63,337 nt of DNA from Polynucleobacter meluiroseus (lineage in GTDB: Bacteria > Pseudomonadota > Gammaproteobacteria > Burkholderiales > Burkholderiaceae). The notes beneath the pieces are model-generated. The model was not told the DNA's origin. It searched no databases and saw nothing but the letters and a program-made list of their open reading frames with translations. Positions within the stretch are counted from its first letter, which is position 1, and the number at the start of each line of letters is the position of its first letter. The translations under genes were made by a program, and so were the position numbers. Positions 20,375 through 29,845 of the stretch are shown one piece after another. Location: the NCBI GenBank assembly GCA_945947155.1, contig CAMEXM010000002.1, positions 1 through 63,337 of the forward strand. Reading direction: 5' to 3'.

Positions 20375-20402
20375 ATTGGGCAAAATTCAGAATTAGCCCA
20401 AT
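20375..20402. repeat. Inverted repeat between metK and lpxL
   Basis: ATTGGGC-N14-GCCCAAT, a perfect 7-bp dyad 28 bases before the first acyltransferase gene and about 145 bases upstream of metK. There is no U-tract. It could be an operator for either divergent gene or a leader hairpin. The rest of the 200-base gap also holds CCGAAGTTCGG-type short hairpins on the metK side. Confidence 0.5.
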
Positions 20403-20430
20403 CGCTTAGGGGATTGAATATGATGACGGG

Positions 20431-21288
20431 GTGCGCACCCTTTTATTTAAGCTCATGCTCCAGACCATTGCAGCGTTGCCGCTTGGCATTGTGCAGGCTA
20501 TTGGGGGGGCGCTCGGTTTGCTTGCGTTTATTGGATCTCGGCACTATCGCAACCTATTTAAGCAACATTACCTTTCTGTTGCGACGCAAAATCGCTTCCC
20601 GGCACGTGTTTGGTCGGCCGCTTGCGCCTCAGGAATGCTATTTTCCGATAGCTTGTGGATCTGGCGTAATCCGAGCAAAGCCCTGTCTTTTACTGAAATT
20701 AGCAACTGGGAGGTAGTCGAGGCCGCAATCAATGAGGGGCATGGTTTAGTGATGCTGACACCCCATTTAGGTGGCTTTGAAATTATCCCCCGAGTACTCG
20801 CACAGCACTTTCCAGCCACCATTTTGTATCGGCCAGCAAGGCAAGGCTGGCTCAACGCCGTCATCGAGGATGGCAGAGCCTATCCCAATATGCATTTTGT
20901 GCCGACGAATCTGCAAGGTGTACGCCAAATGACCCGGGCCCTGATACGGGGCGAGGCCATTGGCATTCTTCCAGACCAAGTACCCAGCGGAGGGGATGGA
21001 ATGTGGGCCTCTTTTTTTGGGCGTCCAGCCTATACGACCACCCTACCTGCGCGCCTGGCCAATCGACACCAGACGCCAGTAGTGATGTTCACCGCGAAAC
21101 GCAAAGGGCTTGGCCAAGGCTGGCTAATGCAAGCAATCCGCCTTGATGCATTCTCGGAAGATCCAGGCACGTCTTGTAATGAGATGAACGCAGCGATCGA
21201 AGCGGCAATCTTGACTGCACCAGAGCAGTTTATATGGGCCTACAACCGTTTTAAACACCCGCTTGGGGCAGAGCCACCGCCACAATAG
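20431..21288 (+). CDS. Lipid A biosynthesis acyltransferase (LpxL/HtrB family), first copy
   Basis: Late acyltransferase of the LpxL/HtrB family, 285 residues, membrane-anchored by an N-terminal helix (LMLQTIAALPLGIVQAIGG). The catalytic HX4D/E motif reads HLGGFE near residue 111; later GILPDQVP and FFGRPAYTT match the family. The start is GTG 20431; a downstream in-frame ATG at 20455 is possible because the nearest Shine-Dalgarno-like AGGGGA is rather far. It is followed 12 bases later by a second family member, then dapF. Which acyl chain it adds cannot be told. Confidence 0.9.
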   Translation: MRTLLFKLMLQTIAALPLGIVQAIGGALGLLAFIGSRHYRNLFKQHYLSVATQNRFPARVWSAACASGMLFSDSLWIWRNPSKALSFTEISNWEVVEAAINEGHGLVMLTPHLGGFEIIPRVLAQHFPATILYRPARQGWLNAVIEDGRAYPNMHFVPTNLQGVRQMTRALIRGEAIGILPDQVPSGGDGMWASFFGRPAYTTTLPARLANRHQTPVVMFTAKRKGLGQGWLMQAIRLDAFSEDPGTSCNEMNAAIEAAILTAPEQFIWAYNRFKHPLGAEPPPQ

Positions 21289-21300
21289 ATTGAATTTGAG

Positions 21301-22197
21301 ATGACCTGGTTCCAAACCATCTTTAATTTTTTAGCGCTTAGCCTCTTGCGCTTGTTTGCTTTTTTACCCTATGCCAGCATTTTTCCAATTGGCTATGGTT
21401 TGGGCTGGTTAGCCGCACATATCCCAAACGAACGAGCGCACGTCGTCAAAACCAATCTGCGACTTTGCTTTCCATCTTTATCCAAATCTGAAATCGATGC
21501 CCTTGCACTGGAACACTGGAAACTATTTGGCCGCAGCGTCATTGAGCGCAGCCGGATTTGGCTCGGCACTGGCGAGCAAATTCAAGACCTGGTTGAAATT
21601 GAATCCGCCATACCACTGGGCGATCGCATACCAAGGCTATTAATCAATCCGCATTTTGTTGGTTTAGAGGGGGGCTTTATGGCCCTCTCCGTCATGGCAA
21701 AAGAACGCGGCTGGATGGGCGGCGCAGGACTTTACCAAAAGATGAAGAACCCATTTTTTAATCAGAAGATGATTGAGTGGCGCAATCGTTTTGGTGGAAA
21801 GTCGATTGAGCGGCAAAGCCGCCTGCGCGACCTGATTCGAGAAATCCAAACGGGTAATTTCATCTTCATTGCACCCGACATTGATCTGGGTCCGCGCGAT
21901 TCGGTGTTTGTTCCCTTTTTTGGCATTCAGACCAGCACCATTACCTCGGTATCGCGCCTCGCTTTATTGAGCGGCGCAGAGGTCTGCTTGATGACAACCA
22001 CATTAAATGCCAATCGCAGTGGCTATGTTTGCCGAATTAGTCCGCCACTGGAAAACTTCCCAAGCAATAATCCAAGCGACGATGCTGCCCGCCTCAACCA
22101 ATATATTGAAGCGCTTGTTCGCGAAAGGCCTGCGGAGTACTATTGGGTACATAAACGCTTTAAGCATCGCCCGCCTGGCGAAGCCAGCTTGTATTAA
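21301..22197 (+). CDS. Lipid A biosynthesis acyltransferase (LpxL/HtrB family), second copy
   Basis: Second LpxL/HtrB-type acyltransferase of 298 residues. N-terminal membrane helix, catalytic motif HFVGLE (HX4E), substrate segment IAPDIDLGPRDSVFVPFFG and C-terminal YYWVHKRFKHRP. It begins 12 bases after the first copy, so the two form one unit and probably add the two secondary acyl chains of lipid A in turn. It is clearly closer to the third copy at 46314-47201 than to its immediate neighbour: the DSVFVPFFGIQT and YYWVHKRFK segments are shared almost word for word. Confidence 0.92.
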   Translation: MTWFQTIFNFLALSLLRLFAFLPYASIFPIGYGLGWLAAHIPNERAHVVKTNLRLCFPSLSKSEIDALALEHWKLFGRSVIERSRIWLGTGEQIQDLVEIESAIPLGDRIPRLLINPHFVGLEGGFMALSVMAKERGWMGGAGLYQKMKNPFFNQKMIEWRNRFGGKSIERQSRLRDLIREIQTGNFIFIAPDIDLGPRDSVFVPFFGIQTSTITSVSRLALLSGAEVCLMTTTLNANRSGYVCRISPPLENFPSNNPSDDAARLNQYIEALVRERPAEYYWVHKRFKHRPPGEASLY

Positions 22198-22222
22198 TTA
22201 ACTACCCAGAACGGAACACCGC

Positions 22223-23122
22223 TTGAGTACTGACTTGACACGCACACTGCGCTTTACCAAAATGCATGGGGCAGGCAATGACTTTATTGTGCTCAATGGC
22301 ATCGATCAGGATCTGAGCAACATTACTAAAGAGCAATGGCGTCAGCTAGCCCATCGCCAATTTGGCATTGGTGCAGATCAAATTCTGTTAGTTGAAAAAG
22401 CAACCCGTCCCGATGCTGACTTTCGGTATCGTATTTTTAATGCCGATGGCGGCGAAGTCGAGCAATGCGGTAATGGTTCGCGCTGCTTTGTACGCTATGT
22501 TTTGGATAAAAAACTGTCGAGCAAAAACCCACTGCGAGTAGAAGTTGCACATACGGTCTTGACGCTCGAGGCACTGCCAGATAGTCAAGTACAAGTGGAT
22601 ATGGGTGCACCTATCTTTGAACACGAGCACATTCCATTTCGAGCCGAGAATTTAGCTAGCAAAGTCGAGTTTCATGAAACCCTCTACGCCCTACCCATTG
22701 GCCACAACCCAGGCGCACACGGCGACTGGATTGGGGTACTGTCCATGGGCAATCCACACGCCGTTCAAGTTGTCATGGATGTGGATAGCGCGCCCGTCAC
22801 CACAGAAGGACCGCGCATTGAGAGCCACCCCGCCTTTCCAAAGCGCGTGAATGCTGGCTACATGCAAGTATTGAATCGCAATACCATCAAGCTACGTGTC
22901 TATGAGCGTGGCGCGGAAGAAACCTTGGCATGCGGTACCGGCGCTTGCGCTGCAGTGGTGTCAGGCATTCGAAGGGGCTTGCTTGACTCGCCGGTGAGTG
23001 TTCAGACGCAAGGGGGTAAGTTGACCATAGCATGGCCCGGAGTTCGTGACGGCATTGCGCAATCGGTCATCATGACCGGACCAGCCACGACTGTTTTTGA
23101 AGGTGAATTTACCCTGCCTTAA
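22223..23122 (+). CDS. dapF: Diaminopimelate epimerase
   Basis: Interconverts LL- and meso-diaminopimelate for lysine and peptidoglycan; 299 residues. The two catalytic cysteines are in GNGSRCFV and [10 protein letters not shown]. Family proteins begin a few residues before [11 protein letters not shown], and the only starts there are TTG codons at 22223 and 22235; GGAAC lies eight bases before 22223, so I use that TTG. The 3' end overlaps the convergent pyrE by 14 bp. Confidence 0.95.
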   Translation: MSTDLTRTLRFTKMHGAGNDFIVLNGIDQDLSNITKEQWRQLAHRQFGIGADQILLVEKATRPDADFRYRIFNADGGEVEQCGNGSRCFVRYVLDKKLSSKNPLRVEVAHTVLTLEALPDSQVQVDMGAPIFEHEHIPFRAENLASKVEFHETLYALPIGHNPGAHGDWIGVLSMGNPHAVQVVMDVDSAPVTTEGPRIESHPAFPKRVNAGYMQVLNRNTIKLRVYERGAEETLACGTGACAAVVSGIRRGLLDSPVSVQTQGGKLTIAWPGVRDGIAQSVIMTGPATTVFEGEFTLP

Positions 23123-23786
23123 TCCCGTATTGCCTGCGGTAGGCCGTCACCGCTGGAAGGTATTGCTGTAAAGCAGGATCCTTAGATGCATCGAGGTAAT
23201 CCATCACATTGCTTAAATTGGCAATCGCAATCACTGGGATACCAAACTCCTGCTCCACACTCTGAACCGCAGAGTGGCTACCAATGTCGACTGCATTGCC
23301 TGAGCGCTCCATTCGGTCCAGGGCAATTAAAACGGCTGCAGGCTCTGCGCCAGCAGCCCGAATCAATTCGACTGACTCTCGCACGGATGTGCCCGCTGAA
23401 ATCACATCATCAATAATGACTACCTTACCCTTTACCGGGGCGCCAACTAATGTGCCGCCCTCACCATGGTCTTTTGCCTCTTTGCGGTTGTAGGCAAACG
23501 TAACCGTTTTATTCTGATCGGCTAAGGCAATTGCGGTAGCAGCAGCCAAGGTGATGCCCTTATAAGCAGGGCCATAAAGCATGTCGAACACCACACAAGA
23601 TTCGAGTAATGCATTGGCATAGTACTTGCCCAAGGCCCCGAGTAAAGCGCCATCACAAAAACCACCTGCGTTAAAAAAATAAGGGGATTGACGACCGGCT
23701 TTGGTTTTAAACTCACCAAACGATAGAACGTGTGCCTCTAGGGCAAAACGGATAAAGTCGAATTGATTTACATTTTTAGAGTTCAT
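23109..23786 (-). CDS. pyrE: Orotate phosphoribosyltransferase
   Basis: Pyrimidine biosynthesis: joins orotate and PRPP to make OMP. 225 residues with the PRPP-binding motif [13 protein letters not shown] near residue 125 and [14 protein letters not shown] in the flexible loop. The start codon is only eight bases from the divergent xthA start codon, so its promoter must lie inside xthA. Confidence 0.96.
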   Translation of the reverse strand: MNSKNVNQFDFIRFALEAHVLSFGEFKTKAGRQSPYFFNAGGFCDGALLGALGKYYANALLESCVVFDMLYGPAYKGITLAAATAIALADQNKTVTFAYNRKEAKDHGEGGTLVGAPVKGKVVIIDDVISAGTSVRESVELIRAAGAEPAAVLIALDRMERSGNAVDIGSHSAVQSVEQEFGIPVIAIANLSNVMDYLDASKDPALQQYLPAVTAYRRQYGIKAG

Positions 23787-23797
23787 AGGCCTCCATG
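23784..23797. promoter_or_regulatory. Overlapping ribosome-binding sites of divergent pyrE and xthA
   Basis: The 14 bases CATAGGCCTCCATG hold both start codons. Read on the minus strand, GGAGG lies three bases before the pyrE ATG; on the plus strand AGG lies five bases before the xthA ATG. The AGGCCT palindrome is shared by both. Confidence 0.7.
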
Positions 23798-24577
23798 TTA
23801 CGCATCATTTCAGCGAATCTCAACGGTATCCGTTCTGCAGCCAAAAAAGGCTTTATTCCTTGGGCACTCCAGCAAAAAGCTGACTTTATTTGCATGCAAG
23901 AACTCAAGGCGCAAGAAGTCGATTTAGATGAGGCTATGATGCGCCCAGGTGGACTACTTGGCTTCTTTCACTGTGCCGAGAAAAAAGGCTATAGCGGCTG
24001 CGGTATTTATACCCCCCATCAACCCGATGACATTATTTACGGCTTTGGTAACCCCGAATTTGATGCCGAGGGGCGTTACGTTGAGGCCCGCTATAAAACC
24101 CTTTCGGTTATCTCGGTATACATGCCCTCGGGCTCTAGTTCGCCAGAGCGCCAAGAGGCCAAGTTTCGCTACCTTGAGGCATTCATGCCCCACCTGATTG
24201 AACTCAGACGCAGCGGCCGTGAAATTGTCCTGTGCGGGGATGTCAACATTGCACACCACGAAGCGGATTTAAAGAATTGGAAAGGCAATCTAAAGAATTC
24301 GGGCTTTTTACCGGAAGAGCGTGCCTGGTTAACGCGCCTTTTTAATGAGATTGGCTATGTTGATGTCTATCGCAAGCTCGAGCCCGAGACGACTGATGCA
24401 TGCTACACCTGGTGGAGTCAGCGCGGTCAAGCCTATGCCAAAAATGTGGGGTGGCGAATTGATTACCAGATTGCTACTGCGAAGATTGCAGACTCAGCCA
24501 AAACCACTTCAATCTACAAGCAAGAGCGTTTCTCTGATCACGCACCCTTAGTCGTGGACTACAACTGGTCGATTTAG
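23795..24577 (+). CDS. xthA: Exodeoxyribonuclease III / AP endonuclease
   Basis: Mg-dependent AP endonuclease and 3'-5' exonuclease of base-excision repair; 260 residues. Family motifs: [11 protein letters not shown] at the N-terminus, CMQELKAQ with the metal-binding Glu, [16 protein letters not shown], and the C-terminal [11 protein letters not shown] with catalytic Asp and His. It ends within the stop of convergent ampG (shared TTAG at 24574-24577). Confidence 0.95.
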   Translation: MLRIISANLNGIRSAAKKGFIPWALQQKADFICMQELKAQEVDLDEAMMRPGGLLGFFHCAEKKGYSGCGIYTPHQPDDIIYGFGNPEFDAEGRYVEARYKTLSVISVYMPSGSSSPERQEAKFRYLEAFMPHLIELRRSGREIVLCGDVNIAHHEADLKNWKGNLKNSGFLPEERAWLTRLFNEIGYVDVYRKLEPETTDACYTWWSQRGQAYAKNVGWRIDYQIATAKIADSAKTTSIYKQERFSDHAPLVVDYNWSI

Positions 24578-25914
24578 TCGATGGGAATCGACGCCGATTC
24601 CGGTTTGTTGAATTGCACTAGGTTGAAATGAATCACTACCCAAATCAGTAAGAGTACCGGCACACCAATAATGGCTGTGCTGATAAAAAAGACGGGGTAT
24701 CCAAAAGCGTCCACAAAGACTCCAGAAAATCCTGCCAACCACTTTGGTGCCAACAGCATCATGGAACTAAATAAGGCGTATTGCGTCGCTGAATACTGAA
24801 TGTTCGTCAATGAAGATAAAAATGCAATAAAGGCTGCAGTCGCAATTCCAGAACTGAGGTTGTCTGCGGAAATAACCCAAACCAATCCGGTCAAATCATG
24901 GCCTTGCGTTGCTAGCCAAGCAAATAGTAGATTGCTGATGGCGGACAAGGCCGCCCCTAAAAACAAAATGCGCATTACCCCGAACCGCAAGGCCAATACC
25001 CCACCAATAAAGGCGCCCAGTAAAGTCATGATGACTCCAAATACCTTACTGACTGCGGCCACTTCATCTTTGGTATAGCCCATATCAACATAAAATGGAT
25101 TTGCCATAATCCCCATCACAATGTCACTAATTCGATAGATCGCGATCAACCCTAATATCGCAATAGCATGCCATCCATAGCGGGTAATGAATTCAGAAAA
25201 GGGTTCAATGAGCGTTTGATGCAGCCATGCTTTTGCATTTCTGGCCTTGGCTAACTCGATGCGCTTCGGCTCCTTACTCAAGAGGGTTGTCAGAACACCA
25301 ACGGCAATCGAACAGGCCATCACTACATAAGCAAATTGCCATGCGCTGGCATCGTATCCTGCGCCAGACTCAACCCGTGCCGCTAGCCAGAGTACTCCTG
25401 CACCCGACCAAATCAAAGCGAGGCGATACCCCGTTTGGTAGGTTGCAGCCAGTGCAGCCTGCCGATCACTGTCGGCCGACTCAATCCGAAATGCATCTAG
25501 AGCAATGTCTTGCGTTGCCGAGCCAAATGCAACTAGCAATGCACACCAGACCATCGGGGTAATCGCGGCCTTAGGGTCTAGGCTGGCCATGCCCAATAAA
25601 CCAAGAACAATGATGGCTTGGGCACAAATTAACCAACTGCGACGCCGCCCCAGTAGTCGACCTAAAAACGGAATGGGTAACCGATCAACTAAAGGCGCCC
25701 ACAACCACTTGCCCGCATAAATTAGGCCGATCCAGGTGAGGTAACCAATGGTGCTACGATCAATGCCAGCCTCTCGCAACCAAAAACTGAGGGTGCCTAG
25801 AATGAGTAGAAGCGGAAGTCCCGCGGAAAAACCCAAGAACAGCATCCGCAGGCAAGGCCATTCCAGGTAAACCCGAAAATCACTTGCCCAAGAACGCATT
25901 GAATTAAGCGCCAC
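24574..25914 (-). CDS. ampG: AmpG-type muropeptide permease (MFS)
   Basis: Inner-membrane MFS transporter of 446 residues with about 12-14 predicted helices, of the AmpG family that imports GlcNAc-anhydroMurNAc-peptides for peptidoglycan recycling. N-terminal FSAGLPLLLILGTLSFWLREAGI and KWLWAPLVDR are typical; GRRRSWL marks the first cytoplasmic loop. The start may be GTG 25914, overlapping metW by 11 bp, or ATG 25899. It is the last gene of the dksA-argB-slmA-metX-metW-ampG group. The supply of anhydromuropeptides would come from enzymes such as the Slt at 13847. Confidence 0.9.
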   Translation of the reverse strand: MALNSMRSWASDFRVYLEWPCLRMLFLGFSAGLPLLLILGTLSFWLREAGIDRSTIGYLTWIGLIYAGKWLWAPLVDRLPIPFLGRLLGRRRSWLICAQAIIVLGLLGMASLDPKAAITPMVWCALLVAFGSATQDIALDAFRIESADSDRQAALAATYQTGYRLALIWSGAGVLWLAARVESGAGYDASAWQFAYVVMACSIAVGVLTTLLSKEPKRIELAKARNAKAWLHQTLIEPFSEFITRYGWHAIAILGLIAIYRISDIVMGIMANPFYVDMGYTKDEVAAVSKVFGVIMTLLGAFIGGVLALRFGVMRILFLGAALSAISNLLFAWLATQGHDLTGLVWVISADNLSSGIATAAFIAFLSSLTNIQYSATQYALFSSMMLLAPKWLAGFSGVFVDAFGYPVFFISTAIIGVPVLLLIWVVIHFNLVQFNKPESASIPID

Positions 25915-26485
25915 GAATGCGATAAATGGCTAAGCTGCCAAATAAATTTGCAGCCCACGTGATTTGCCTACCTTCGTGCAAAACAACGCGATCTAAAATA
26001 TCCAATCCCAGTTGGTGTGCAAGCCCCTCAAAATCAGCAATGGTTAGAACGCGTACATTGGGGGTATCAAACCAAGCGTAAGGCAGCGACTTTGATACGG
26101 GCATATGGCCCATCGCAACTGCGAAGCGATGCGACCAATGGCCGAAGTTAGGGAAGGAGATGACGCACTCTTTTCCGACGCGAACAATTTCAGAAAGAAT
26201 TTTCTCGGTCTGGTGAATTGTTTGTACGGTTTGCGATAAAACAACCGTATCAAAACTTTTATCTTCAAAGAGGGCCAAACCCCCTTCTAAGTCTTGCTGA
26301 ATCACATTGATCCCTTTTTGGACGCAGGCCAACACCCTCTGATCATCAATCTCAACGCCGTAGGCATGCACCGGTTTTTGGGTTTGTAGAAAGGCCAAAA
26401 AGCTTCCGTCCCCACAACCCAAGTCCAGCACTTGGCTTTGCGGTGCAACCCAATTGGCAATCGCGGCAAAATCAGCACGCATCAT
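25904..26485 (-). CDS. metW: Methionine biosynthesis protein MetW
   Basis: SAM-methyltransferase-fold protein of 193 residues that works with MetX in many proteobacteria. N-terminal [15 protein letters not shown] is the SAM-type motif; [15 protein letters not shown] and the [11 protein letters not shown] segment are MetW signatures. It is coupled to metX by a 4-bp ATGA overlap, the standard metXW arrangement. Its exact role is still described only generally: it stabilises or activates MetX. Confidence 0.95.
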   Translation of the reverse strand: MMRADFAAIANWVAPQSQVLDLGCGDGSFLAFLQTQKPVHAYGVEIDDQRVLACVQKGINVIQQDLEGGLALFEDKSFDTVVLSQTVQTIHQTEKILSEIVRVGKECVISFPNFGHWSHRFAVAMGHMPVSKSLPYAWFDTPNVRVLTIADFEGLAHQLGLDILDRVVLHEGRQITWAANLFGSLAIYRIRGA

Positions 26486-27621
26486 GGGAAGGCCTCAGCA
26501 ATTTTTTTGAAATAAGCACGCACTAGATTATGGTACCGGGGGTCATCCAGCAAAAATGCATCGTGGCCATGTGGCGCATCAATTTCGGCATAGGAGACCT
26601 CCCGCTTATTGCTGAGCAAAGCCTCGACAATTTCCCTGCTGCGATTGGGCGGAAAGCGCCAATCGGTCGAAAAACTGACGATTAGAAACTGAGACTGGAC
26701 GTCAGCCAAAGCGCGGCTCAGGCTGCCACCATAGCGCCGTGCAGGATCAAAATAATCCAAAGCGCGCGTGATCAGAAGATAGGTATTGGCATCAAAGTAA
26801 CTCGAAAACTTATCCCCTTGATACCGTAAATAACTTTCAACCTCAAACTCCACGTCAAAACTAAATCGGTACTCATCGGATGCACCGGCAGGACGCTGCA
26901 ACTCCCGCCCAAACTTTTCAGCCATGTCGTCATCCGACAAATAGGTAATGTGACCAACCATACGAGCCAGGCGTAAGCCGCTCTTTGGTACTACGCCGTG
27001 GGCGTAGTAATTGCCGCCATGGAAATCAGGATCCGACAAAATCGCATTGCGTGCCACTTCATTAAAAGCAATATTTTGAGCGCTCAACTTGGGTGTCGAC
27101 GCAATTACGATGCAGTGTGCTATGCGCTTGGGAAACTGAATCGCCCATGCCATTGCCTGCATGCCGCCTAAGCTGCCGCCCATCACGGCAGCAAAGCGGC
27201 GAATACCTAATTTATCGGCTAGTCTGGCTTGCGTATTGACCCAATCCTCCACCGTCACTACCGGGAAATCAGCCCCATAGGGCTTACTGGTTTCGGGGTT
27301 CTTGCTCATGGGTCCCGTAGAGCCAAAGCAGGAGCCCAAATTGTTGACGCCAATAACAAAAAAACGATTGGTATCGACCGGCTTTCCTGGCCCAATCATA
27401 TTGTCCCACCAGCCGATATCGGATGGCTTATCTGGATCGGGACCGGCTACGTGATGCGATGCATTAAGGGCATGGCAGATCAATATGGCATTGCTCTTAT
27501 CGCTATTGAGCTTGCCGTAGGTTTCAATAACTAAGTTGTAATTACTGAGAATCGCTCCACTTTGTAAGGGGAGTGATTCTGCAAAATGGATGGTATTTCG
27601 TGAGAGATGGAGATCACTCAT
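26482..27621 (-). CDS. metX: Homoserine O-acyltransferase
   Basis: Alpha/beta-hydrolase-fold acyltransferase that activates homoserine for methionine synthesis; 379 residues. Nucleophile elbow GGSLGGMQA (Ser near residue 145), catalytic Asp in the STDWRFPP region and His in APHGHDAFL. The acyl donor (acetyl- or succinyl-CoA) cannot be settled by eye, as family members do either. Overlaps slmA upstream and metW downstream by ATGA. Confidence 0.95.
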   Translation of the reverse strand: MSDLHLSRNTIHFAESLPLQSGAILSNYNLVIETYGKLNSDKSNAILICHALNASHHVAGPDPDKPSDIGWWDNMIGPGKPVDTNRFFVIGVNNLGSCFGSTGPMSKNPETSKPYGADFPVVTVEDWVNTQARLADKLGIRRFAAVMGGSLGGMQAMAWAIQFPKRIAHCIVIASTPKLSAQNIAFNEVARNAILSDPDFHGGNYYAHGVVPKSGLRLARMVGHITYLSDDDMAEKFGRELQRPAGASDEYRFSFDVEFEVESYLRYQGDKFSSYFDANTYLLITRALDYFDPARRYGGSLSRALADVQSQFLIVSFSTDWRFPPNRSREIVEALLSNKREVSYAEIDAPHGHDAFLLDDPRYHNLVRAYFKKIAEAFP

Positions 27622-28265
27622 TCTGCAAGCAAGATACGAAGGCTAATCTCGGATGCCTCGGTTGGCAACTTTTTAAAACCGCTTCGGGCAAAACGATGCC
27701 AGCGGCCCAGCACAAAGCTCATTAATAGAGCGGCACGTATGGCAACGTCATCTTGGCCTGCATTTCCTGGCGCGCTTTGCGACTGGCTTATGCGCAAGGA
27801 TTGCTTTAGGGATGCCTCTACTCGGTCGAGCACTTGGGAAATACGGTCCTGCAGGCGATCGTCTTCTTGTAGCAAGGCATCGCCCAACAAGACCCGCGTC
27901 ATGCCTGGGTTTTTTTCAGCGAACACCAAGAGCATTTGCAAAATGCCACGGGTCTGCGCCAAACCTGACTCTTCTTTTTGATTGATCTGATTAATTAAAC
28001 CAAACACGGTCTGCTCGATAAATGCGATGAGGCCCTCAAACATCTGCGCCTTGCTTGCAAAGTGGCGATAAAGTGCAGCCTCAGAAACATCAATTTTGGC
28101 TGCCAGTGCAGCTGTGGTTACACGCTCACCCCGCGGGTTTTGCAGCATCTCCGCCAATACCTGCAAAATTTGTAAACGGCGCTCGCCCGGACGCGGCCGC
28201 TTGCGCGTCTTTTCTTCTGCTGGCGCCTCTGCGCTCACATCGTCGTTGGGTGATTTTGTGTTCAT
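27618..28265 (-). CDS. slmA: Nucleoid occlusion factor SlmA (TetR family)
   Basis: TetR-fold DNA-binding protein that blocks FtsZ ring assembly over the nucleoid; 215 residues. After a charged N-terminal tail, the helix-turn-helix reads [27 protein letters not shown], closely matching E. coli SlmA, and [23 protein letters not shown] matches its dimer domain. The N-terminal tail with [10 protein letters not shown] is longer than in E. coli. It lies 18 bases after argB and overlaps metX by 4 bp, so a division-site regulator sits within a biosynthetic operon. Confidence 0.93.
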   Translation of the reverse strand: MNTKSPNDDVSAEAPAEEKTRKRPRPGERRLQILQVLAEMLQNPRGERVTTAALAAKIDVSEAALYRHFASKAQMFEGLIAFIEQTVFGLINQINQKEESGLAQTRGILQMLLVFAEKNPGMTRVLLGDALLQEDDRLQDRISQVLDRVEASLKQSLRISQSQSAPGNAGQDDVAIRAALLMSFVLGRWHRFARSGFKKLPTEASEISLRILLAE

Positions 28266-28283
28266 GACTATTTAATGTACCAC

Positions 28284-29186
28284 TTACCTAGAACGAATCA
28301 TCGTGCCGAACGCTTGCTCAGTCAGAATTTCCAACAGAAGGGAATGTTCAATTCGGCCATCAATAATATGCACTGAGTTCACGCCACTTTTAGCAGCATC
28401 TAAAGCAGATGAAATCTTAGGTAGCATGCCGCCTGAAATAGTCCCATCTGCAAATAAAGCATCGATTTCACGGGCAGTCAAATCGGTTAATAAATTCCCA
28501 CTTTTGTCCATTACGCCGGGGATGTTGGTCATCATCACCAACTTTTCTGCGCCTAGTATTTCTGCCATCTTGCCAGCCACTAAGTCGGCATTGATGTTGA
28601 ATGCCTGACCCTGCGCACTAAAACCAATGGGTGATATCACCGGAATGAAGGCGTCGTCTTGCAGTGCCTTTACAACGGCTGGATTGATGGCTTCGATTTC
28701 GCCCACAAATCCCAAATCGATGGTTGCGCCTGCCTTTTTTTCGTCCGCAACTAGCATCTTGCGCGCATGAATCAAACCGCCATCCTTGCCGGTTAAGCCT
28801 ACCGCCTGACCGCCAAAGTGATTAATCAACATCACAATGTCTTGCTGTACTTCGCCGCCCAGAACCCACTCCACTACTTCCATGGTTTCTTCATCGGTTA
28901 CGCGCATGCCCTGAATAAAGGTACCCGTCTTACCAATCTTTTTTAGCGCCTCATCAATCTGTGGCCCACCGCCATGCACGACGACTGGATTCATGCCAAC
29001 TAGCTTGAGCAAGATAACGTCGCGCGCAAAACTTTCTTTCAGCCGCTCTTCCACCATTGCGTTACCGCCGTACTTAATTACGATGGTCTTACCGTGGTAC
29101 TGGCGGATATAAGGCAGAGCTTCTGCCAATATTTCCGCTTTCAATAAGGGAGAAATATCCGCAATCGTTGGCATTGGTTTAGTCAT
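28284..29186 (-). CDS. argB: Acetylglutamate kinase
   Basis: Second step of arginine synthesis, phosphorylating N-acetylglutamate; 300 residues. Motifs: [10 protein letters not shown] near residue 35, [13 protein letters not shown] near 70, [10 protein letters not shown] in the middle and [13 protein letters not shown] near residue 210. It follows dksA by 34 bases and precedes slmA by 18, all on the minus strand. Confidence 0.97.
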   Translation of the reverse strand: MTKPMPTIADISPLLKAEILAEALPYIRQYHGKTIVIKYGGNAMVEERLKESFARDVILLKLVGMNPVVVHGGGPQIDEALKKIGKTGTFIQGMRVTDEETMEVVEWVLGGEVQQDIVMLINHFGGQAVGLTGKDGGLIHARKMLVADEKKAGATIDLGFVGEIEAINPAVVKALQDDAFIPVISPIGFSAQGQAFNINADLVAGKMAEILGAEKLVMMTNIPGVMDKSGNLLTDLTAREIDALFADGTISGGMLPKISSALDAAKSGVNSVHIIDGRIEHSLLLEILTEQAFGTMIRSR

Positions 29187-29220
29187 TCTGAAAGGATGGC
29201 GCTAGAAGTGTTGATAGTAG

Positions 29221-29721
29221 TTAATCGCCAAACAATTTTTGACGTAGCTCACGGCGCTCTTGAGCCTCGAGCGATAAGTTGGCAGTAGGGCGCGCAATTA
29301 AGCGGGATAGACCAATCGGCTCACCGGTCTCTTCGCACCAACCATACTCACCGGATTCAATCCGGGCCAATGCTTGCTCGACTTTTTTGAGCAACTTGCG
29401 CTCACGATCGCGGGTGCGCAATTCCAGCGCATGCTCCTCTTCGATCGTCGCGCGATCGGCTGGATCTGGAACCAAAATATTCTCACGCAAGTGCTCGGTT
29501 GTTTCTGAAGCGTTCTTGAGTAGGTCGTCTTTCAAGGTCACCAACTTTAAGCGAAAGAATGCGAGCTGGGCTTTACTCATATAGTCTTTTTCAGACATTT
29601 TGAGTAATTCCGCATCGGTCAATGGAACCGCTTTTGAGGATGCCGTCGATTTGCCAGCAGTTTTCGTGCTAGCGCCCACTGCTGCCTTGGGAGTCTTCGA
29701 GCTGGGTGTTTTTACCGTCAT
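29221..29721 (-). CDS. dksA: RNA polymerase-binding transcription factor DksA
   Basis: Binds the RNA polymerase secondary channel and acts with ppGpp; 166 residues from the ATG at 29721, the start that gives the family N-terminus (29748 is an unlikely extension). An Ala/Lys/Thr/Ser-rich N-terminal tail precedes the coiled coil. The globular domain reads GWCEETGEPIGLSRLIARPTA. Only one of the four zinc cysteines is kept: the others are Thr, Ser and Gln. It is therefore a cysteine-depleted DksA, a form common in betaproteobacteria, and should fold without a full zinc site. Head of the dksA-argB-slmA-metXW-ampG group. Confidence 0.95.
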   Translation of the reverse strand: MTVKTPSSKTPKAAVGASTKTAGKSTASSKAVPLTDAELLKMSEKDYMSKAQLAFFRLKLVTLKDDLLKNASETTEHLRENILVPDPADRATIEEEHALELRTRDRERKLLKKVEQALARIESGEYGWCEETGEPIGLSRLIARPTANLSLEAQERRELRQKLFGD

Positions 29722-29845
29722 GTCATTCTTTCCATGGATTTGAAGCACTATTGCCCCATTCTGCCAAAGTTTTGCTGCTATCTAATACCGTTTTACTGCC
29801 CATTTGTTACAACAAGCGCAATCAGCCCTGTGGCGGCGGATTGTA

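Noticed and set aside
20231..20430. SAM-type riboswitch upstream of metK
   Set aside because: Only short unrelated hairpins are seen; no SAM-II or other SAM aptamer consensus could be matched.
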